A stretch of 46,912 nt of DNA from Patescibacteria group bacterium (GTDB taxonomy: Bacteria; Patescibacteriota; CPR2; UBA1875), in NCBI GenBank assembly GCA_028694925.1, contig JAQVJW010000005.1:1-46912 (forward strand), read 5' to 3'. The notes beneath the pieces were generated by a model. That model searched no databases and was not told the origin of the DNA. It saw nothing but the letters and a program-made list of their open reading frames with translations. Position 1 is the first letter of the stretch. Each line of letters opens with the position of its first letter. The translations under genes were made by a program, and so were the position numbers. Below are positions 8,666-16,895 of the stretch, piece by piece.

Positions 8666-9098
8666 ATCCGAGGCTCTTGAATAGTTCTTTTGATTCTCCG
8701 TTAAATTCATAAAGCTTGCAGGTCATCAACTTAACGCCACGCTCTTTCCCAAATCTTTGACATTCATTGATCAAACTCTTTGCGATGCCTGTTCTGCGAA
8801 ATTCTTTCTGAACAAATAGGTCATCGATATATAGCTGATTATTCTCTTGATAAAAATCTTCTGTTTTCTGGATTTCTGCCCTGATTGTAGCAACAACTTC
8901 ATTGCCATTTTTGGCAACGAGAAATATTTGGTCGTTGTCATTTATTGTTTCCGTCAAATAGTCTCCTATATTCAAACTCTTCAGCTTGTCTGAGCTAACA
9001 AGCCTTGATCTCTCGGCATGCAATAGCCACATCTCCAACAAAAGAGTGGAGGTTTCCGCAATGTCGGCTTCTGTTAGTTTTGCTATTACGAATTCCAT
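8622..9098 (-). CDS. GNAT family N-acetyltransferase
   Basis: GNAT core LYIDDLFVQKEFRRTGIAKSLINECQRFGKERGVKLMTCKL...LFKSLGF. Confidence 0.88.
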   Translation of the reverse strand: MEFVIAKLTEADIAETSTLLLEMWLLHAERSRLVSSDKLKSLNIGDYLTETINDNDQIFLVAKNGNEVVATIRAEIQKTEDFYQENNQLYIDDLFVQKEFRRTGIAKSLINECQRFGKERGVKLMTCKLYEFNGESKELFKSLGFTPDFSFYSKLESE

Positions 9099-9123
9099 GA
9101 GTTGATTTTACCATTTTAAGAAT

Positions 9124-9275
9124 AATAGTTCGAACTCTACACTGGCTATATCAAAATAATACCATTACGATGGGATTATTTTTTGGTGGAGCATCGTGGA
9201 AGATGTTCTCACGTATTACCAGAATACAGCAACCGTCTTTCATATTCCAGAGTTGGGCAGTTTCCCTGCTTAACA
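9124..9275. repeat. Intergenic module copy D
   Basis: GTTCGAACTCTACACTGGCTATAT...AATAATACCAT-TACG-ATGGGATTATT hairpin, then TGGTGGAGCATCGTGGAAGATGTTCTCACGTATTAC... Confidence 0.8.
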
Positions 9276-9388
9276 GGAAAGACCTTTATGTGCCAGGTAC
9301 TTATTAATCAAAATTTTTGTAATAGAGTAATACCAAATAGATGTTGTAGTAGTATTATGCTATAATGTATTTGATTTTAGGGGGTGAA

Positions 9389-9877
9389 ATGAGTAAAGAA
9401 TTGGACAAGAAAAAATACGAGAATTCTGTTCTCTATTTTGTAGAGCACTGCAATAATAATTATCTTGGGGCAACAAAGCTCAATAAGCTTTTGTATTATC
9501 TCGACTTTATTTCATACCGAGACCGGGGAAAAACTATTACGGGGGACCTTTACATACACAAAGATTTCGGACCGGTTCCAGATACTGTCGACGAAATTAT
9601 CGCCGAACTGAAAGATAATAAAAAAATCGAAACCACAACCACAGAATGCAAAGGCAGTTTTAAGGTAAAGTTTAAAGCCATTCAAAAAACCGACATCAGT
9701 TTTTTTGATAATTACGAACAAAAATTGCTTAAGGGCATTTGTAGGGAATTTGCCTTATGGTCTACGGCAAAAATTGTTAGTCAAACACACTTAGAGGCTC
9801 CTTGGTTTTACTCAAAGCCCTATGATTTTGTGGACTTCAACTACTCAAAAGATATCGAATTCATGCCCACGAGTTAG
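9389..9877 (+). CDS. Panacea (SocA/DUF4065)-domain protein, putative antitoxin
   Basis: LGATKLNKLLYYLDFISYRDRGKTITGDLYIHKDFGPVPD is Panacea-like; start at MSKELDKKK after a GGGGGTG SD. Confidence 0.8.
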   Translation: MSKELDKKKYENSVLYFVEHCNNNYLGATKLNKLLYYLDFISYRDRGKTITGDLYIHKDFGPVPDTVDEIIAELKDNKKIETTTTECKGSFKVKFKAIQKTDISFFDNYEQKLLKGICREFALWSTAKIVSQTHLEAPWFYSKPYDFVDFNYSKDIEFMPTS

Positions 9878-9880
9878 TCG

Positions 9881-10267
9881 ATGTTAAGCTTTAACCGAAC
9901 CTCAGAATTCGATAAGTGTATTGGTAAGTTAGGGATAACCGAAGAAGTGGTTGGGCATATTGAGTCGTGGGCAATATCTTTTAATAGAGTCCAGTCCAAC
10001 AAGGCAAAGCTCTATTTTAGATCTCCTGCTAATAAGTTTGAGATTTGGGCAATACGGATTCCTGACCCTGACAGCAATGCCGGGAGTAGTAGTGGCTTTA
10101 GAATGGTTTGTTATATTATTTTCGATGAAGTTGAGGGAGATTCTATATTTGTAGATAAGACAGAGAGACGAAAGAATAATGGCAGTAGGAAAGAAAGACC
10201 AAAAGATCAAGCTAAATATACAGCCTATTTAAATAGGCTAAAAAAAGAGTTGCTTGATACAATTTAA
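9881..10267 (+). CDS. Putative toxin partner of the Panacea protein, possibly RelE/ParE-like
   Basis: Starts 3 nt after the Panacea gene stop; pattern FEIWAIRIPDPD...GFRMVCYIIFDE...IFVDKTERRK. Confidence 0.55.
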   Translation: MLSFNRTSEFDKCIGKLGITEEVVGHIESWAISFNRVQSNKAKLYFRSPANKFEIWAIRIPDPDSNAGSSSGFRMVCYIIFDEVEGDSIFVDKTERRKNNGSRKERPKDQAKYTAYLNRLKKELLDTI

Positions 10268-10294
10268 ACAGCTACAAGCAACAGCCTTTTCCCT

Positions 10295-10663
10295 TCACAG
10301 GTCTACTTCATCATCTATGTCATAATCCATTTCTTCATAAAATAGGTCGTCGTTAAATAGATTTTTTAAATGGGGGACAATCACTAGAGCAACATTTGAA
10401 ACTATTAATTTAATCGGATACCAAATGGCAATACCGATCAAAATCCAATGTACAGTTAAATAACTAGCCTTAGCAAAAGGGATTGAAGGAATTATTCCAA
10501 GCTTGCTGTATATATCTGCTATAAAGAAATGGACGGGAAGCTCTAAATAGGTAACAAGAAGGAACAAAAGGGCTGTAATGAATGCGAGGGCAGAGCTTTC
10601 TACTAAACTACGGTAATACTTACTGTTGAATCCTAGCTTTTTCCAAATTTTTTCGTAAAACAT
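10295..10663 (-). CDS. Small membrane protein, last gene of the GHKL-ATPase operon
   Basis: Hydrophobic segments SSALAFITALLFLLVTYLEL and VHWILIGIAIWYPIKLIVSNVALVIV; 3-nt gap to the upstream gene; acidic C-terminus. Confidence 0.65.
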   Translation of the reverse strand: MFYEKIWKKLGFNSKYYRSLVESSALAFITALLFLLVTYLELPVHFFIADIYSKLGIIPSIPFAKASYLTVHWILIGIAIWYPIKLIVSNVALVIVPHLKNLFNDDLFYEEMDYDIDDEVDL

Positions 10664-10666
10664 AGT

Positions 10667-11308
10667 CTATAATACCTCGTTTATTTTCTCCTCTAATTCT
10701 TTTAATTTTTTCTCTAGCTCAGATGATGACAACACTTCTGTGTCTATTTTTTTAAATCTTCCGCCCACTAGCTTAAGTATGGGTCTTGCTTCGTCCCGTG
10801 TGACATTAAGTCTACTTAATAGAGATACAAGCCAATCAAAGACTCTTCTATCTTCTCTTATTGGTCGATATGTCAGCGCCTCTCTCCAGAGTGCCCAGGG
10901 ACCACCCTTTTTAAGCTTCGAATATGGATAGGTGGCTATTATGGAAGCCATCTTATAGTCATTGCGGGTGGGGTGACTAAGGTTGGTCTTATGTATTATG
11001 TCCGACTTGCCATACAAAGAATCCCAGAAAAAATCTTCATCTTCTTTCTTGAGTTTATTTTTTTTCAAGAAAGCATTAATCTTCTTACCAACCTCATACC
11101 AAACCATTAATGGGTCTTGTTTTTTTGCGCCCGCAGAGATTAGCCCAGAGCCTATAAGCGTGGATTCAATCTCTGATATGTTTTTCCTAAGCGCTTTTTC
11201 AAACTTATCAGCCTCTTTAATGTCTTTTTCGGTTAGTAGTCCCCTGTTTGTTTTATACCTCTTCCTGTCGCTGTTGCTATCTTTATCATTAACTCTAATT
11301 GCCATCAT
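10667..11308 (-). CDS. Protein of unknown function, GHKL-ATPase operon
   Basis: 213 aa; overlaps the end of the ATPase ORF; C-terminal coiled coil (SSSELEKKLKELEEKINEVL). Confidence 0.7.
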   Translation of the reverse strand: MMAIRVNDKDSNSDRKRYKTNRGLLTEKDIKEADKFEKALRKNISEIESTLIGSGLISAGAKKQDPLMVWYEVGKKINAFLKKNKLKKEDEDFFWDSLYGKSDIIHKTNLSHPTRNDYKMASIIATYPYSKLKKGGPWALWREALTYRPIREDRRVFDWLVSLLSRLNVTRDEARPILKLVGGRFKKIDTEVLSSSELEKKLKELEEKINEVL

Positions 11309-13298
11309 CGCCGACCTCCCACAACAGTTCGCTATACTTATTGAGCATTATTCTATAGATATCTGAGATATCTTTATTAACACCTAGATTAAAAATACCA
11401 TCCGTTATTTCCTCTGCGGTTTCTTCTTCTAGTTTTATCTGAAGGAGCAGGAATAGGGCTTGCTCTGTTAAATATTTTGTCAATTCATTACTATCGGATT
11501 TTATTTTCTCTAGTCTAGGATGAGTGGTGTTGTAGTAAATAACATGACCACCTTCTTCAGCCTCCCAATCAAACAAGTACCCCTTATCATCTCTTGGCTC
11601 GGCTTGAAATCTTAATGGACCCTTACCCTTTGGTGGGTCTATTTCTACATAAAATCTATGATTGACCCTTTCATACAGCCTCGTACCTTTTTCAATTGCG
11701 GTTCCGTCTGGAAGTTTTAGTTCTGGTCTTTCCTCTAGGCTAGTCATCCTTGCCTTAAAGGAGTACTCTCCCGGTTTCATTTTTTTATTCACTATTAATT
11801 CATCCCATCCGATAGGCTCGTTCTCGCTTGGATTAATGTATAGCTCCTTTTCTTCCAAAGTTTCGCTATACTCATCCGATGCAACATAAACCTTTATATT
11901 TACATATACAGGCTCCTTAAAATCGTTTATCGGTATAACCCTTGGCTTAACTATTTTTTCTCCGTATTCTATACGCTTAGACTCTCTTGGAAACTGCAAC
12001 TCAATCGAGGATAGTCTGAGTGGCTCATTTTCCTTTCGCTTATGGCGCTTCTTGGTGTTTTTCCCTACACCCTTACCAAGAAGAGAGAGTTTTTTATATA
12101 TAGAGGCTAGGCGATAAAGAGCCTTTTCCTCTGCATCTTTCTGCACTTTGCTAATTTTTGATTGTTCGGAGCCAATTATTTTAATATCTTTAGCATACTC
12201 CCGAACTTTTAATCTGAGATAATCTTTAACATTTTTAGCCGGGTTATTAACCCAACTAAAATCAAAGTGCTCAGGACCTTCGCAGTTTTCCTTTAGACTA
12301 TTTTCTAATTCTTTATCTAATTCTATCCACCCAAAAATATTAGAGGTGCCTTCTTCATGCACAAGGTTATCTGCCCTAAGCCTCTGTATGGTCATCCCAC
12401 CGCGCTGTATAGCAATTCCTTTAAGGCTCTCTGGTACCTCTATCTCGTTAGAATAGCGAAGAATGAGTTTTTTGGTTTTAAATTCAGAACCATCTTTTAT
12501 CTGCTCTGCATTAAATATTTTAGTATTAACATCCCCTAACTCGTCTAGATAAATGTCCGGGGCTTGAGCGCTCTTAACACCGCTTAAAGTACCAACTGAG
12601 ATATTTGCATCATACTTTTTTATTATTTCCCAGAAGGCAGTCGAAATAAACGAAATTACCTCCCCGTTAGTCACTCCTTCAACAATGCTCTCTTTAGGCT
12701 CCTCGATAAATATTCTGGTTCCTGATTCTTTTTTAGGAGTAATTTCAGCTTGCCATTTAGCCTGAAGGGCTTTCTTTGCATCATCGTCATAAAATATCTT
12801 GAACTTTATCTGCTTGTCATTGTCTAGCCATATTTTTCCGAGGACATACGCTCCATCACTCTTCCTCATTGAGTCAAATATAATTGTTCTATCTTCCGAC
12901 GCGGCGAGGAACAATGTCTTTCCTCTGCCTCTATTACCCCCTTCGTCTAAGGCTTTTGCGCTCCAGTTAGAATTTAAAAAATAGGCTAAATCTTCATTCC
13001 GCCTATTGCTTAATAAAATCTCTGAAAGTTCTTGGTCGTTACTAAATTTTGTTCCTTCCAACCCCTTTGTTCCACTGTCTTCAATTAACAGATAGTTTTT
13101 ACCTCGTAGCTTTTTAACTGTGAAACTACAACCCCAATTGTGTCCCTTTTTATTGTCCCGTGCGTCCCAAGAGTTCTGAATCGCATCTTTTTGCAGACCA
13201 TCTAGTAACCAATTACTGTGCTCAATTTTTGTTTTATAGCCATCGGCGAGTGCTTGGATATCTCTCTCGGCATTAGTTCGCTGTATATATTCATTCAT
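11295..13298 (-). CDS. GHKL/HATPase-type ATPase, 667 aa
   Basis: Bergerat-fold motifs: QKDAIQNSWDA (N box), LLIEDSGTKGLEG (G1), GGNRGRGKTLFLAAS (G2). Confidence 0.8.
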   Translation of the reverse strand: MNEYIQRTNAERDIQALADGYKTKIEHSNWLLDGLQKDAIQNSWDARDNKKGHNWGCSFTVKKLRGKNYLLIEDSGTKGLEGTKFSNDQELSEILLSNRRNEDLAYFLNSNWSAKALDEGGNRGRGKTLFLAASEDRTIIFDSMRKSDGAYVLGKIWLDNDKQIKFKIFYDDDAKKALQAKWQAEITPKKESGTRIFIEEPKESIVEGVTNGEVISFISTAFWEIIKKYDANISVGTLSGVKSAQAPDIYLDELGDVNTKIFNAEQIKDGSEFKTKKLILRYSNEIEVPESLKGIAIQRGGMTIQRLRADNLVHEEGTSNIFGWIELDKELENSLKENCEGPEHFDFSWVNNPAKNVKDYLRLKVREYAKDIKIIGSEQSKISKVQKDAEEKALYRLASIYKKLSLLGKGVGKNTKKRHKRKENEPLRLSSIELQFPRESKRIEYGEKIVKPRVIPINDFKEPVYVNIKVYVASDEYSETLEEKELYINPSENEPIGWDELIVNKKMKPGEYSFKARMTSLEERPELKLPDGTAIEKGTRLYERVNHRFYVEIDPPKGKGPLRFQAEPRDDKGYLFDWEAEEGGHVIYYNTTHPRLEKIKSDSNELTKYLTEQALFLLLQIKLEEETAEEITDGIFNLGVNKDISDIYRIMLNKYSELLWEVGDDGN

Positions 13299-13507
13299 AT
13301 TTTAAAGCTCCTTTTTTTTGAGATTTTATATTTCATTTTGCTTGCTTTCAAGGCGCCTTCTAGCTCAGCGAATATTTTACGGATGTCGTCGTCTGTATAT
13401 TCATAGCTACTCTTATTTGATAAATTACCTATTAAGCCGATTTGCTTTAGAGCATTATTGACTCGTATGTTTGCTAATCTTCTGAATTTTTCTCTTCTTG
13501 ATTCCAT
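13295..13507 (-). CDS. Small conserved-looking protein, first gene of the GHKL operon
   Basis: 70 aa, RREKFRRLANIRVNNALKQIGLIGNLSNKSSYEYTDDDIRKIF; 4-nt overlap with the ATPase gene. Confidence 0.7.
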   Translation of the reverse strand: MESRREKFRRLANIRVNNALKQIGLIGNLSNKSSYEYTDDDIRKIFAELEGALKASKMKYKISKKRSFKI

Positions 13508-13543
13508 TAAAAGCTCTCCTGTTTATTTATATCCAACAGGGTC

Positions 13544-13572
13544 ATTATATTACAGTATAAACTGTTTGTCAA
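13544..13572 (-). promoter_or_regulatory. Promoter of the GHKL-ATPase operon with inverted repeat in the spacer
   Basis: Minus strand TTGACA-17 bp-TATAAT; ACAGT-TTAT-ACTGT at 13552-13565. Confidence 0.75.
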
Positions 13573-13617
13573 CAACATCTTTAATATAGGGTATAATATA
13601 GCTACTATATTACATGT

Positions 13618-14148
13618 TTAATACTCAGGGAGCTTAAATCGGTCGGACCCAATTGCATACTTAAGACTATACTGAAGCCTAAAAGATGGACCCATTTCAA
13701 CTCCGGGGTTACCGCCAAATAATATAACGAACCTACTCTTCTCGGAGTTCTTTATCTGGCTATAAAGCTCTATATACCTATCAATGCTCGCATTATATGC
13801 ATCAATCAGTGGTTCGCACTCTTTTTTGTGCTCGATGTTTTGTTTTTTCAGCTCTGCTAAGATTCTTTCGTTTCTTTCCTCCAGTTCTGGGCTAACAGGC
13901 TCATCTAAAGGCTCCTCAAAACCTTCTATCCAGGATTGTTCCTCTCTTAGTAGACCGGCGCAATCCTTTGCTTCTTCTTGGTTGTCATCTAAAAATTTTA
14001 GAGACTCTTCTGCTTCCACAAAAACCTCTGGAGAAACTGAATTTGGCTGTTCTAATAAATAGATTCCAATAAAAATTACCAAGCCAACAAGGGCATAAAC
14101 AACCCAAAGAAAGTTTTTAATCTTACTTGTGTTTTTCTTTTTCGACAT
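13618..14148 (-). CDS. Hypothetical membrane-anchored protein
   Basis: N-terminal TM segment FLWVVYALVGLVIFIGIYLL then a charged coiled-coil-like region. Confidence 0.6.
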   Translation of the reverse strand: MSKKKNTSKIKNFLWVVYALVGLVIFIGIYLLEQPNSVSPEVFVEAEESLKFLDDNQEEAKDCAGLLREEQSWIEGFEEPLDEPVSPELEERNERILAELKKQNIEHKKECEPLIDAYNASIDRYIELYSQIKNSEKSRFVILFGGNPGVEMGPSFRLQYSLKYAIGSDRFKLPEY

Positions 14149-14461
14149 AAGATTGTCTCTTTAAATATTTTCTAAAAAGGAAGATAAAAGGCGCTATAAA
14201 AATGAGTGTGAGGAAGGGACCGAAAACCCCCTCGCCTAAGCCAATTACTCTCAGTAAGAACAATGTGGAACTACCAACGACAAAGATATAAACGAGTGCG
14301 CTTACCAATACAACAAGCACCTTCAGGACAGGCTTGCTCTTGGACTTTTCATATAAATATTTTGTCAGCAAAACAAACAAACCACCCACGAGCAGATTTA
14401 ATGTTAGGGTTAGTAATTCTTCAAAGAAAACACCTTCATTCATAAAAACAATATACATCAA
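14123..14461 (-). CDS. Hypothetical multi-TM membrane protein
   Basis: Three hydrophobic segments; overlaps the following minus-strand gene. Confidence 0.6.
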   Translation of the reverse strand: MMYIVFMNEGVFFEELLTLTLNLLVGGLFVLLTKYLYEKSKSKPVLKVLVVLVSALVYIFVVGSSTLFLLRVIGLGEGVFGPFLTLIFIAPFIFLFRKYLKRQSYVEKEKHK

Positions 14462-14527
14462 ACTAAAGGATAATGCGACAAGCCGTCTGTGGATGCTTAT
14501 GCTCTATTTCTACATACTGTAAGGGCT

Positions 14528-14752
14528 ATGAATAAAGAGCGCTTTCTAAAACAATTCGGCAAACGCATCGCAGAAGTCAGAAAAGAAAGAAACCTAACTC
14601 AAGAGGAGTTGGCTGAGCTTGTTAATGTTCACAGGACTTACATTGGATTTATTGAACAGGGAAAAAGAAACCCGGTCATTGCCAACATCTATAAAATATC
14701 GAAGGCACTGAATGTTAGCCTGAAAGATTTGTTCTCCACCTTCGAAGACTAA
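14528..14752 (+). CDS. XRE-family HTH transcriptional regulator
   Basis: FGKRIAEVRKERNLTQEELAELVNVHRTYIGFIEQGKRNPVIANIYKISKALNV. Confidence 0.9.
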   Translation: MNKERFLKQFGKRIAEVRKERNLTQEELAELVNVHRTYIGFIEQGKRNPVIANIYKISKALNVSLKDLFSTFED

Positions 14753-14755
14753 ACG

Positions 14756-14781
14756 ACTACAATATAAGGGTAGTCGTTTTT
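14756..14781 (+). terminator. Intrinsic terminator after the XRE gene
   Basis: ACGACTAC-AATATAAGG-GTAGTCGTTTTT. Confidence 0.75.
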
Positions 14782-14795
14782 AAATATGATATGAA

Positions 14796-15605
14796 ATGAG
14801 CACTAAACCAGAGATTAGAGTTTTAAAAAAGCTATTAGAAGAAATAGCAGAGCCAGATGGTAGATTAGATTTTTATCCAATAGCAATGGCTTCTGTTGTT
14901 AATGACCCAGACTATCGATTTGTTTTTGTAACTTTCAAGAAAAGTCTCCCGGAAGTTCAGGATTTCTACCTATTACTCTTAAATGATGTCATGCAAAACT
15001 ATATTAGAAGCGCACGAGAAGAGATTAAAGATAAAATAAAGGATTTTAATCAAAATGCAAAGGGATTAGAGATCCCCGATAGCTTATTTCCAGTTGAAGA
15101 GGTTAAGCCCCATAAGTTGGTAACCCTTTTTGAGAGCATTGAGTTTGGTGAAATATTTGAATCAGAATTCAAAAAGAATGACGATCGAGATGTTGATCTT
15201 TTCAAGATTCTTGATCAATACGCAATAAAGATCTGTCGAAAATTTGACCTCGAAGAGAAATACGTAACTCCTTTGAACCTTTATATCCTAACGGGGTACG
15301 TTTGTGCTCCTAGCGGTATAGAGGTACGAATTACGCCCGAAAGGGATAATCTAAAATTGATTATGGACAAGAATGTCACAAAAAACACCCTACTAAAACA
15401 CTGGGAGCACATTGAAGGAATAAGAAAAATTATGCCAAGGGGAATTAGGCGAAGAGGGTTTTCATATCTTGATAAATTTAGTGAATACTATACTCAATAT
15501 AAAAACGGAGTCTCCATTAATAAAATAGCAGAAGGAACTCCTTATAGTGAAACAGATATGCGCAGGATATTAAACAGAATGGATAAAAGAACTAAGAACA
15601 AATAG
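14796..15605 (+). CDS. Hypothetical protein of the integrative element
   Basis: 269-aa ORF, coherent codon use, basic C-terminal region. Confidence 0.6.
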   Translation: MSTKPEIRVLKKLLEEIAEPDGRLDFYPIAMASVVNDPDYRFVFVTFKKSLPEVQDFYLLLLNDVMQNYIRSAREEIKDKIKDFNQNAKGLEIPDSLFPVEEVKPHKLVTLFESIEFGEIFESEFKKNDDRDVDLFKILDQYAIKICRKFDLEEKYVTPLNLYILTGYVCAPSGIEVRITPERDNLKLIMDKNVTKNTLLKHWEHIEGIRKIMPRGIRRRGFSYLDKFSEYYTQYKNGVSINKIAEGTPYSETDMRRILNRMDKRTKNK

Positions 15606-15636
15606 TGAACTCACTTTAAGTGATATCGAAACTTAC

Positions 15637-15670
15637 TCCACCCGGTTTAAATAAGGGTGGAGTTTTTAAT
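15637..15670 (+). terminator. Intrinsic terminator
   Basis: ACTCCACCC...GGGTGGAGTTTTT. Confidence 0.75.
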
Positions 15671-15678
15671 TAGAGAAA

Positions 15679-15927
15679 ATGAGATCAGAATCAAACACAA
15701 ACGAATATCGGACTAGCGACCTTGCACTAGCGGGTGCCCTTACCTGTCAAGGTTTCTCAATGGTTCGCATAACCAAGACGAGCCCCCATAGAGCGGTATT
15801 TATATTTGATCAAACAAGAAACCTCCAGGATTCTGTTGAAGCATTTTGGGACGGAAGAGTCTTAGTTGACCCAAGGCAGTTCTCTGATTGTCAAAAAGGG
15901 TTAAAGGCAAGGATAAATTCGTTATGA
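15679..15927 (+). CDS. Small hypothetical protein
   Basis: 82 aa; ATGA overlap with the next ORF. Confidence 0.55.
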   Translation: MRSESNTNEYRTSDLALAGALTCQGFSMVRITKTSPHRAVFIFDQTRNLQDSVEAFWDGRVLVDPRQFSDCQKGLKARINSL

Positions 15928-16127
15928 AGCTCGACACCCAAGCAGTTCAAAGATTCCAAACGATTTATAAAAAAGAGTTCGGGAAAACATTAACCGAGCA
16001 GGAGGCTCGGGAAAGATTCTCCAACCTATTAAGCGCTTTTAAGGTTATTTATAAGCCAATTCCTAAAAATGAAATGAGAGAAGATGAAAGAAAGCCCCAA
16101 AGAAAAATATATAATACTAGCGAATGA
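15924..16127 (+). CDS. Small hypothetical protein of mobile-element type
   Basis: MKLDTQAVQRFQTIYKKEFGKTLTEQEARERFSNLLSAFKVIYKPIP; ATG overlaps the preceding TGA. Confidence 0.6.
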   Translation: MKLDTQAVQRFQTIYKKEFGKTLTEQEARERFSNLLSAFKVIYKPIPKNEMREDERKPQRKIYNTSE

Positions 16128-16782
16128 GGTAAAGCTAGCTTCTTCGATTATTGGACTCACGAAATATGAGGAAAGAGCCTTCACCCTTGTCTGCTTCTGC
16201 ACTTATGGAGTGAATAAAAAGATAAATAATATTTTATATCACAAAGAAAAAGCCAGCCTTAGACAGGTAGATTTTACGAAAATAGGAATACCACAGTCCC
16301 AAGTGCGAAAAACCTTAGAATCATTGGCTTCTAAGGGGATTGTGGTATGGGAAGAAAGGAATGACACGTTATGGATAAACGAAGAACATCTTGCATCTCC
16401 CGTCATAGATCTCATTGAGCCGTGGAAAGTAATTGGGAAAAACATCAATGAGTTTAAAGAAGAATATTCAAAGTTGTTTAATAAAGAACTTCAAATAAAT
16501 AAAAGTGCAAAAGCGCACAATATCCCTTCGGAAAGCCAAAAGAGCCAACCTAGAGACAAAGTAGATAACAATTTAGAGACTACGGACGAGATAGACAAAA
16601 CGTTGTTAAAATACCTCAAGGAACAGAACTCCATTAACACTCCTGGCGGCTTCTTGAATAGTCTAAAAAAGAAGTACGGCTCCACCTATGAGAAACACAA
16701 GAAAAAGCTTCTACGCATTACCTTACCTGAATGGAAGGAGACCCTTGATTACTATAACGAGAAGGATGGGGGAAAATTGTGA
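16084..16782 (+). CDS. Putative replication-associated protein
   Basis: Two-wing-helix-like N-terminus and C-terminal NTPGGFLNSLKKKYG motif resembling tails of Rep/DnaD-like proteins. Confidence 0.4.
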   Translation: MKESPKEKYIILANEVKLASSIIGLTKYEERAFTLVCFCTYGVNKKINNILYHKEKASLRQVDFTKIGIPQSQVRKTLESLASKGIVVWEERNDTLWINEEHLASPVIDLIEPWKVIGKNINEFKEEYSKLFNKELQINKSAKAHNIPSESQKSQPRDKVDNNLETTDEIDKTLLKYLKEQNSINTPGGFLNSLKKKYGSTYEKHKKKLLRITLPEWKETLDYYNEKDGGKL

Positions 16783-16895
16783 TTTTTTTAAAAGACGCTT
16801 GGGTTGGATGGGAAGAGAAAGGAGAAGAGAAGGCGGGGGTTGTTTCGAAGACACTGATAGAGAAGAATTATCAAGCTAAGCACAAGGAGGGATAG
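16779..16895 (+). CDS. 38-aa small ORF coupled by GTGA overlap
   Basis: GTG overlaps the TGA of 16084-16782; V(M)IFLKDAWVGWEEKGEEKAGVVSKTLIEKNYQAKHKEG*. Confidence 0.45.
   Translation: MIFLKDAWVGWEEKGEEKAGVVSKTLIEKNYQAKHKEG

Noticed and set aside
7429-9275. CRISPR array
   Set aside because: Spacing of about 480-640 bp with genes between copies; no short regular spacers and no cas genes
7457-9275. Modules as tRNA genes or true integron attC sites
   Set aside because: TGGTGG mimics an antisense CCACCA end but there is no cloverleaf or T-arm; GTTRRRY-like GTTGGG(T/C) occurs only in B and D and no IntI is present, so not assigned
9183-9365. ORF MVEHRGRCSHVLPEYSNRLSYSRVG...
   Set aside because: Different-frame translation of repeat module D; same phrase in B is explained by the repeat
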